Shown here one piece after another: positions 58,079-64,000 of a DNA stretch of 64,000 nt (positions are counted from its first letter, which is position 1; each line of letters opens with the position of its first letter). Source of the stretch: Xanthomonas sp. 3793 (lineage in GTDB: Bacteria > Pseudomonadota > Gammaproteobacteria > Xanthomonadales > Xanthomonadaceae); assembly GCF_024806835.1 (NCBI RefSeq), contig NZ_JANTYU010000004.1:653589-717588 (forward strand). Direction: 5' to 3'. Position numbers and translations under genes: made by a program. Below the pieces are notes generated by a model. It ran no database searches. It was not told where the DNA came from and saw only the letters and a list, made by a program, of their open reading frames with translations.

Positions 58079-59035
58079 TTAGAGAGCGGCGGTCGGTGCG
58101 GCAGGTTGTGCTGCCGGTGCTGCCGCAGGCGCAGCCTCACCTGTGGGTGCTGTCGCTGGTGCAGCCGGCGTCGGAGTTGCTGCCGGCGATGCAGCGGGCG
58201 CGGTACCGGCAGCGCTGCGACGCGACGCCAGCCAACGCTGGAATTCGGCCTTGGGCAGCGCCTCCACGACGATCGGCATGAAGCCATGATCCTTGCCGCA
58301 CAACTCGGCGCACTGCCCGCGATACACGCCCGGCTGCTCGATGTTGGTCCATGCCTCGTTGACGATGCCCGGGATGGCGTCCTGCTTCCAGCCCAGTGCA
58401 GGCACCCACCACGCATGGATCACGTCGTCGGCGGTGATCACGAAACGGATCTTGGTATCGACCGGCAAGACCAGGCGATTATCGACGTCGAGCAGATAAT
58501 GCGGTTGCGACGCCACGGTGGGACGTTCGCCGCTTTGCCGGATGCGGTCCGATTCGCGCGCCAGACGGCTGGTGAACTCCACCCCGTGGCCCAGATATTC
58601 GTACTTCCACATCCACTGGTAGCCGGTGACCTTGACGGTCATTTCCGACTCGCGGGTGTCGTACATCGCAATCAGCTTGGCCGTCGCCGGCCATGCCATC
58701 GCAATCAGCACCAATACCGGAATCACTGTCCACAGCACCTCGGCGCGCGTGTTGTGGCTGAACTGTGCAGCCACCGCGCCCTTGGACTTGCGAAACTTGA
58801 AGATCGCATAGCCCATTGCCCCGAACACCAGCGCACCGATCACCACGCAGACCCACAGCGCCACCATGTGCGCCTCGTAGGCCATGCGCGCGGTCTGGGT
58901 GACGCCGCGGCCCATATTGAGCTGCCATTCCTTGGGATCGGCCGATTGCGCCCACGCGAGGGGGGTGCCGACCAGCGCCGCCAGCGCCAGACTCAACCTT
59001 GTGTACGTCGACTTCCAGCTGCTGCGTTGCGTCAT
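58079..59035 (-). CDS. ctaC: Cytochrome c oxidase subunit II
   Basis: The 318-residue product has a signal peptide (about 12-29), two transmembrane helices (about 56-76 and 97-116) and a periplasmic cupredoxin domain with the CuA site. HAWWVPALG and GQCAELCGKDHGFMP supply the C-x3-C-x3-H-x2-M ligands. The C-terminal tail (about 280-318) is unusually Ala/Pro/Thr-rich and has no cytochrome c domain. It accepts electrons from cytochrome c. It follows the DUF2244 gene by 16 bases. Confidence 0.97.
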   Translation of the reverse strand: MTQRSSWKSTYTRLSLALAALVGTPLAWAQSADPKEWQLNMGRGVTQTARMAYEAHMVALWVCVVIGALVFGAMGYAIFKFRKSKGAVAAQFSHNTRAEVLWTVIPVLVLIAMAWPATAKLIAMYDTRESEMTVKVTGYQWMWKYEYLGHGVEFTSRLARESDRIRQSGERPTVASQPHYLLDVDNRLVLPVDTKIRFVITADDVIHAWWVPALGWKQDAIPGIVNEAWTNIEQPGVYRGQCAELCGKDHGFMPIVVEALPKAEFQRWLASRRSAAGTAPAASPAATPTPAAPATAPTGEAAPAAAPAAQPAAPTAAL

Positions 59036-59051
59036 TGCCTAGACCCTTACG

Positions 59052-59528
59052 TCATCGGTGACGGCCATTGGCGGCCGCGAGCAAGCGTTTCAGCGTATCT
59101 GCCAGTTCCACACGTTCGGCCGGCCCGAGAAAACTTCCGATCTCGATCTGCCTGCCGCTGCTCACCAACAGCACCCTGTCGTCGCGTTCCATGCATAGCC
59201 GCACCCAGTGCGGATGTGCCTGAAACGCTGGTGGCGCATGGCCGGACGGAAACACCTCAACGGCGGTCTCCCCTACCCGGATCGCTTCTTCGCGCTCGCC
59301 ACTTCGCCATAACTGCCGTAGCGCCAACGCCACCACACCACTATGCAACAGGGCGAATACCGGCGCGAATGCATTGCCGGTCCACCACCCCAGGCCCGCA
59401 AACAACCACATCATTCCTGCCAGAACTGCAAACAGCAGCACGAATTGCCTTGCCGACAGCGCCCGCGGAGGCCGCAACCGCAATTGCGTCCCAACCCCTT
59501 CGGACATCAACGGCAGCACTTCGATCAT
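59052..59528 (-). CDS. DUF2244-family membrane protein
   Basis: The 158-residue product has a short soluble start (RLRPPRALSARQF), two adjacent transmembrane helices (about 29-46 and 51-70) and a soluble C-terminal domain (RVGETAVEVFPSG, FQAHPHWVRLCM, VELADTLKRLLAAA). This is the DUF2244 layout, commonly found at cytochrome oxidase loci. It is the first gene of the ctaC-ctaD unit. The start is uncertain, as ATG 59507 lies in frame. Confidence 0.82.
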   Translation of the reverse strand: MIEVLPLMSEGVGTQLRLRPPRALSARQFVLLFAVLAGMMWLFAGLGWWTGNAFAPVFALLHSGVVALALRQLWRSGEREEAIRVGETAVEVFPSGHAPPAFQAHPHWVRLCMERDDRVLLVSSGRQIEIGSFLGPAERVELADTLKRLLAAANGRHR

Positions 59529-59744
59529 TGGCAACACGCAGCGCACTGCGGGAACAGCCCGATGGTAGACCCGCGCGAACGGATGCGGCAAGCGTTTCCG
59601 CCGATCGACGATTTGCTGCAGTGCAGCTAAAAATGCGTGGAAATCAATTACTTCACCGAAGTGGCCGACCCCGCACGCCCTCGAACGCACACGCCAGCAC
59701 ACGCGTGGGCGACCTGCACAAAACGGCGGGAAAGCTGCCGCTTC

Positions 59745-59756
59745 CACACAAGTGTG
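59745..59756. promoter_or_regulatory. Inverted repeat upstream of putA
   Basis: CACAC-AA-GTGTG lies 51 bases before the putA start, a possible operator for an external regulator, since this PutA lacks its own DNA-binding domain. Confidence 0.3.
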
Positions 59757-59806
59757 CCGGTGCCAGGTCTCTCTAGAATGCGCAAGGATTCCCAGGCACC
59801 TCTCGT

Positions 59807-62800
59807 ATGAACGCTCAGCTCGACCCACTTGCCTCTACCGCCCCAGCGCCGCCGCTGCTCGCGCCCGAACTGCCGGTCGCGCCCGGTGCATTGCGCGCGG
59901 CCATCACCGCTGCCTGGCTCAAGGACGAAGCCGAACACGTGCACGAACTGCTCGACCAGGCACGCTTGCCAGCCGCAGAACAGGCCAAGGTGCAGGCACT
60001 GGCCGCCGATCTGGTCACCCGCGTGCGTGCCCGCGCGCAGGATCAGGGCGCGATCGAAGCCTTCATGCGCCAGTACGATCTGGGCAGCGAGGAAGGCGTG
60101 CTGCTGATGTGCGTGGCCGAAGCCTTGCTGCGCATTCCCGATCAGGACACCGCAGACAAGCTGATCCGCGACAAGCTGGGCGATGCGGACTGGAAAAAGC
60201 ACATGGGAGGCAGCGACTCGGTGCTGGTCAATGCATCGACCTGGGGCTTGATGCTCACTGGCAGGTTGGTACAACTCAACGACCTCACCCGTGCGGATGT
60301 GCCCGGTGCCTTCAAGCGCCTGATCGGCCGCGTTGGCGAGCCGGTGATTCGCCTGGCCGTGCGGCAGGCGATGAAGATCATGGGCCACCAGTTCGTCATG
60401 GGCCGTACCATCGGCGAGGCGCTGTCGCGTTCGCGCAAGGGCGACAACGCCGACTACCGCTATTCGTTCGACATGCTCGGCGAAGGCGCATTGACCATGA
60501 AGGACGCGCAGCGCTATCTGCAGGCATATCGCGACGCCATCCACGCAATCGGCCGCAGCGGCAGCTTCGTCGGCACCGATGTGTTCGCCGCACCCAGCAT
60601 TTCCATCAAGCTCTCCGCGTTGTATCCGCGCTACGAACACGCCAAGCGCGCACGCGTAATGGCCGAACTTGTGCCGGGCGTGCTGGAGCTGGCGCAGCTG
60701 GCCAAATCCTACGGCATTGGCTACACCGTCGATGCCGAAGAAGCCGATCGTCTGGAACTGTCGCTGGATATCATCGAAGCCACCTTCTCCGACCCGTCGC
60801 TCGATGGCTGGGAAGGGTACGGGCTGGCAGTGCAGGCCTACCAGAAGCGCACGCCTTACACGATCGATTTCCTGGCCGACCTGGCGCGCCGCGTCGGGCG
60901 TCGCATCCCGGTGCGCCTGGTCAAGGGCGCGTACTGGGATGCGGAGATCAAGCGCGCACAGATCGAAGGTCATCCCGGCTATCCGGTGTTTACGCGCAAG
61001 CAGAACACCGATGTGTCCTACCTGGCCTGCGCACGGCGCATGTTTGCGCACAGCGACGCGCTGTATCCGATGTTCGCCACCCACAACGCGCAGACCATCG
61101 CCGCGGTACGCGCGATCTCTGCCGGCAAGACCTACGAGCACCAGAAATTGCACGGCATGGGCGATGACCTGTATGCCGAGGTGATTCCCGCCGATCGCCT
61201 GGGCTTGCCATGCCGCGTGTATGCACCGGTGGGTTCGCACGAAGATCTGCTGCCCTATCTGGTGCGTCGCCTGCTCGAAAACGGCGCCAACTCCAGCTTC
61301 GTCAATCGCATCACCGATGAGGACGTCGCCATCGAAGACCTGATTCGCGATCCGGTCGAGGCGGTGTCGTCGTTCGCTTCCATCCCGCATCCCAAAATAC
61401 CGCTGCCGACCGACCTGTTGCGCAGCCAGAACCAGAACAGGAAGAACTCCATGGGCGCCAATCTCGCCAACGACAACGATCTGCGGCAGCTGGCCGAGCA
61501 ACTCAATGCCGCCGTCAAACCATGGAAGGCGTCGCCGCTGGTACCGGGTGCGGTGATCGGCACGCCGAGCCAAGCAGTGCTGAACCCGGCCGACCGCCGC
61601 GAGACCGTTGGCCATTGGCAAGCGGCCGATCCGGCGACGGTGCAGAAGGCGCTCGCCTCGGCGGCTGCAGCCCAACCGGGCTGGAACCGCACTCCGGCGG
61701 CGAGCCGCGCCACCATCCTGGAGCATGCCGCCGACCTGCTCGAAGCGCGCATGCCCGAGTTCATGGCCATCTGCGTCAAAGAGGCCGGCAAGACCCTGTC
61801 CGACGCCGTGGCCGAAGTGCGCGAGGCGGTCGACTTCCTGCGCTACTACGCAGGCCAGGCACGCGCGCAATTCGGCGCACCCGAGCGTCTGCCCGGGCCG
61901 ACCGGCGAGTCCAACGAACTGCAACTGCACGGTCGCGGCGTGTTCGTCTGCATCAGTCCCTGGAACTTCCCGTTGGCGATTTTCCTCGGCCAGGTCGCCG
62001 CCGCGCTCGCTGCCGGCAACAGCGTGATCGCCAAGCCCGCCGAGCAGACCAATCTGATCGGCTACGCAGCGGTGAAGCTGCTGCACGAGGCGGGCGTACC
62101 GGAGGCTGCCGTGCAATTCCTGCCCGGCGATGGCGCTACCGTGGGCGCTGCACTGACCAACGATCCGCGCGTGGCGGGTGTGGCGTTCACCGGTTCCACC
62201 GAAACCGCACGCATCATCAACCGCACCCTGGCCGCGCGCGACGCCGCCATCGGCGTGCTGATCGCCGAGACCGGTGGCCAGAACGCCTTCATCGCCGACT
62301 CCTCATCGCTGCCCGAAGCCGTGGTGAAGGATGCAATTTCCAGTGCCTTCATCTCCGCCGGACAGCGCTGCTCGGCGGCACGCGTGCTGTTCGTGCAGGA
62401 CGACATCGCCGACAAGGTCATGACCATGCTGGCCGGTGCCATGGGGGAGTTGAAGATTGGCGATCCTGCTCTCCTGTCCACCGACGTTGGGCCCGTCATC
62501 GACGCAGATGCGCTCAAGATCCTCGACGATCATGCAGCGCGTATGGATCGCGAAGCGCGCCTGATCGGCACTACCACCCCGGATCCAGCCACTGCCAATG
62601 GCAGCTTTTTCGCCCCACGTGCGTACGAGCTGGCGTCGCTCGCGCAGCTGCAGCGCGAGGTCTTTGGACCTGTGCTGCATGTCATTCGCTGGAAAGCCGA
62701 CCAACTCGACGCCGTCATCGACCAGATCAACGCTACTGGCTACGGCCTGACGCTGGGCGTGCATTCGCGCATCGACGAGACCATCGATCGCATCACCGCG

Positions 62801-63007
62801 CGCGTTGCGGTTGGCAACGTCTACGTCAACCGTAACCAGATCGGCGCGGTCGTCGGCGTACAACCCTTCGGCGGCCAGGGCCTGTCAGGCACAGGCCCGA
62901 AAGCCGGCGGTCCGCACTACCTGCTGCGCTTCGCCACCGAGAAGGTCGTCACCGTCAACACGACCGCCGCAGGCGGCAATGCCTCCCTCCTGACACTGGG
63001 CGACTGA
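59807..63007 (+). CDS. putA: Bifunctional proline dehydrogenase / P5C dehydrogenase PutA
   Basis: The 1066-residue enzyme oxidises proline to glutamate in two steps. Residues about 1-120 are a helical arm, without the ribbon-helix-helix DNA-binding domain of E. coli PutA (1320 residues). About 150-520 is the FAD proline dehydrogenase barrel, with the late [16 protein letters not shown] substrate arginines. About 550-1050 is the aldehyde dehydrogenase, with [13 protein letters not shown], the GSTE element, IAETGGQNA and catalytic Cys855 in AGQRCSAA. It acts at the inner face of the membrane, passing electrons to quinone. It has its own terminator. Confidence 0.97.
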   Translation: MNAQLDPLASTAPAPPLLAPELPVAPGALRAAITAAWLKDEAEHVHELLDQARLPAAEQAKVQALAADLVTRVRARAQDQGAIEAFMRQYDLGSEEGVLLMCVAEALLRIPDQDTADKLIRDKLGDADWKKHMGGSDSVLVNASTWGLMLTGRLVQLNDLTRADVPGAFKRLIGRVGEPVIRLAVRQAMKIMGHQFVMGRTIGEALSRSRKGDNADYRYSFDMLGEGALTMKDAQRYLQAYRDAIHAIGRSGSFVGTDVFAAPSISIKLSALYPRYEHAKRARVMAELVPGVLELAQLAKSYGIGYTVDAEEADRLELSLDIIEATFSDPSLDGWEGYGLAVQAYQKRTPYTIDFLADLARRVGRRIPVRLVKGAYWDAEIKRAQIEGHPGYPVFTRKQNTDVSYLACARRMFAHSDALYPMFATHNAQTIAAVRAISAGKTYEHQKLHGMGDDLYAEVIPADRLGLPCRVYAPVGSHEDLLPYLVRRLLENGANSSFVNRITDEDVAIEDLIRDPVEAVSSFASIPHPKIPLPTDLLRSQNQNRKNSMGANLANDNDLRQLAEQLNAAVKPWKASPLVPGAVIGTPSQAVLNPADRRETVGHWQAADPATVQKALASAAAAQPGWNRTPAASRATILEHAADLLEARMPEFMAICVKEAGKTLSDAVAEVREAVDFLRYYAGQARAQFGAPERLPGPTGESNELQLHGRGVFVCISPWNFPLAIFLGQVAAALAAGNSVIAKPAEQTNLIGYAAVKLLHEAGVPEAAVQFLPGDGATVGAALTNDPRVAGVAFTGSTETARIINRTLAARDAAIGVLIAETGGQNAFIADSSSLPEAVVKDAISSAFISAGQRCSAARVLFVQDDIADKVMTMLAGAMGELKIGDPALLSTDVGPVIDADALKILDDHAARMDREARLIGTTTPDPATANGSFFAPRAYELASLAQLQREVFGPVLHVIRWKADQLDAVIDQINATGYGLTLGVHSRIDETIDRITARVAVGNVYVNRNQIGAVVGVQPFGGQGLSGTGPKAGGPHYLLRFATEKVVTVNTTAAGGNASLLTLGD

Positions 63008-63050
63008 CCTTCGCCTCGATGCAGACGTCATAGTGCGGTCGATTGGACCA

Positions 63051-63080
63051 ACAAAACCCCGCTCACGCGGGGTTTTTTGT
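63051..63080 (+). terminator. Rho-independent terminator after putA
   Basis: ACAAAACCCCGC and GCGGGGTTTTTTGT form an 8-bp GC-rich stem with a TCAC loop, preceded by A's and followed by T's. It lies 44 bases after the putA stop. Confidence 0.92.
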
Positions 63081-63093
63081 TGCTTGTGCCCTG

Positions 63094-63357
63094 CTAATGG
63101 CTCGTGCGAAGGCGATAAGTGATGTAGCCAAGCACGTGCGTATCGAACGCAGTCTCGGTGAGCAGCATGGCGAAGAATAGGCCAGGCACAGGGTTCACTT
63201 CGATCTTGACGAGTCGTAGGAACTGATAGCCGCAGGGCCCCTGACGGTCGCAGGGGGGTTGGGCACCTGCATTGGAGTGCAACCAAGGTCCATCTTCCGA
63301 CACTAGCCGGCGACCCGAACTCCTCGTGCCGATCTATAAGCAGAACGCCAGCACCAT
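63094..63357 (-). pseudogene. Possible small membrane/exported protein interrupted by a stop
   Basis: A frame from ATG 63357 reads MVLAFCL and meets TAG at 63334-63336. The same frame then stays open to 63094 and encodes a coherent-looking segment (RRLVSEDGPWLHSNAG, YQFLRLVKIEVNPVPGLFF). It is either a small gene beginning at GTG 63303 (69 residues) or one with an in-frame stop in its start region. No family is recognised. Confidence 0.35.
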
Positions 63358-63369
63358 CAGGTACTTCTA

Positions 63370-63519
63370 CTACAGACGCCCTAACTGGTCGGTTCTCTGA
63401 CCACATGCAAGCCAATCGATAAACAGATGTCTTGCAATCATCAGTGCAAGGACGATGCCCATGTAGCACCAAAGAAGTCGGCCCCCCCAGCGAAGCGGGG
63501 GTTCTGGTATCGGTGCCAT
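63370..63519 (-). CDS. Small single-span hypothetical protein
   Basis: The 49-residue frame has one predicted membrane segment (WCYMGIVLALMIARHLFIDWL). A GGAG lies 3-4 bases before ATG 63519. It is in frame with the interrupted frame downstream, separated by two adjacent TAG codons. Support is weak. Confidence 0.35.
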   Translation of the reverse strand: MAPIPEPPLRWGGRLLWCYMGIVLALMIARHLFIDWLACGQRTDQLGRL

Positions 63520-63730
63520 GCTCCGCGTGCGCCTTGAAGGCCCGGGTGCTGCGGTGACATTCAGACGTTTCGGCTTTGCTATCGCGTCCTGCTTCAGCAA
63601 GCGCGAGGCGCGCGTCCTGACATGGTGCCTGGCTCAGCCTGAGCCTTGAGCGTGCGATCCGGATGCAGATCAGGTGGTAAGCATCCGGCGTTGCGCTGCG
63701 TTGTCGGCGGTTGCGTAGCAGATTTTGGGC

Positions 63731-63767
63731 AAAAAGAAACCCTCAGTCCTGATGGACTGAGGGTTTC
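63731..63767 (-). terminator. Terminator of the rrn operon
   Basis: On the minus strand, GAAACCCTCAGTCC and its complement form a 14-bp perfect stem with a 4-base loop, followed by TTTTT. It lies 11 bases beyond the 5S 3' end. Confidence 0.93.
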
Positions 63768-63778
63768 GGGTAAAGCCC

Positions 63779-63893
63779 CTGGCGATGACCTACTCTCGCA
63801 TGGCTTGAGCCACACTACCATCGGCGCAGCTGCGTTTCACTTCCGAGTTCGGGATGGGATCGGGTGGTTCCACAGCGCTAATTTCACCAGGGA
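63779..63893 (-). rRNA. rrf: 5S ribosomal RNA
   Basis: The minus strand reads CCTGGTGAAATTAGCGC at the 5' end, then the conserved loop CCACCCGATCCCATCCCGAAC, GAAGTGAAACGC, CGATGGTAGTG and ends GAGAGTAGGTCATCGCCAGG. This is a complete 5S of about 115 bases; the ends are set by pairing of the terminal stem (CCTGG with CCAGG) and may be off by one or two bases. Confidence 0.96.
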
Positions 63894-63918
63894 GACGGTT
63901 GGAGCGTCGCCAATATTT

Positions 63919-63970
63919 GCTTCTCTTCAAAAGTCTGCACAAGGATGTGCAGGCTCTTGCGAAGGGAAGC
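63919..63970 (-). other. Processing stem in the 23S-5S spacer
   Basis: Nested inverted repeats GCTTCTCTTC / GAAGGGAAGC (one mismatch, able to G-U pair) and CTGCACA / TGTGCAG lie between the 5S gene and the right edge. This could be a structured RNase III site of the pre-rRNA. The 23S gene itself is outside. Confidence 0.55.
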
Positions 63971-64000
63971 GCATACAGCGCTCGTCTCGCATAGTTAACT

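Larger units (their letters stand above)
63081..63730. other. Region between putA and the rrn operon
   Basis: These bases hold two weak minus-strand small frames (described separately) and otherwise nothing recognisable. The short, interrupted frames suggest eroded sequence or small lineage-specific genes. Confidence 0.5.

Noticed and set aside
59648..62116. An 822-codon frame opposite putA
   Set aside because: Antisense shadow of a GC-rich gene without ribosome site or domain; putA on the other strand is certain.

Overview
The window is chromosomal DNA from a gammaproteobacterium of the Xanthomonadaceae, almost certainly Xanthomonas. The evidence is the high GC content; G-rich heptanucleotide intergenic repeats and a ~100-bp palindromic intergenic repeat of a kind I associate with Xanthomonas; a protein ending in a domain with the features of the XVIPCD signal of the Xanthomonas type IV secretion system; a monomeric NADP isocitrate dehydrogenase; and the order tsaD-rpsU-yqeY-yihY-dnaG. 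Most of the window is core genome. No integrase, transposase, CRISPR array or tRNA gene was seen.

Layout. 1-116 is the end of rho with its terminator. 358-3988 holds lysR, aceK and a TonB-like gene on the minus strand. 4419-8904 carries icd, a lipoprotein, a LysM protein and queF. 9120-18546 holds a secreted M20 peptidase diverging from an MdtABC-type RND efflux operon. 18547-25881 is a mixed region: palindromic repeat, hglS-type 2-oxoadipate dioxygenase, a HAD hydrolase, two secreted EF-hand proteins, a CPXCG zinc-ribbon protein and a VanX-type dipeptidase.

26384-29370 is the most interesting part: three co-directional genes encoding two lipoproteins and a protein with an N-terminal lysozyme-like module, a peptidoglycan-binding domain and a C-terminal XVIPCD. 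It reads as a type IV secretion antibacterial effector with its periplasmic immunity lipoprotein(s). Next to it (29557-35724) is a murein-peptide set: AmiD-type amidase, NlpC/P60 endopeptidase, L-Ala-D/L-Glu epimerase, L,D-transpeptidase fold protein and an APC permease.

35811-41832 carries small stress-type membrane proteins, a PQQ-type sugar dehydrogenase, a GH3 beta-glucosidase and folB. 41914-47389 is a macromolecular-synthesis region (tsaD diverging from rpsU, yqeY, yihY, dnaG) followed by a phosphatase-like protein, an SBF-type symporter and a thioredoxin lipoprotein. 50994-59528 is a complete aa3 cytochrome c oxidase locus: structural subunits II, I and III, Cox11, SURF1, heme A and heme O synthases and small accessory proteins. 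59807-63007 is putA. The right end is a 5S rRNA gene on the minus strand, the distal end of an rrn operon whose 23S lies outside.

Runs of the heptad GGGGATT/GGGAATT occur at five places, always within or next to gene ends. Two form inverted pairs, and one encodes the last residues of TsaD.
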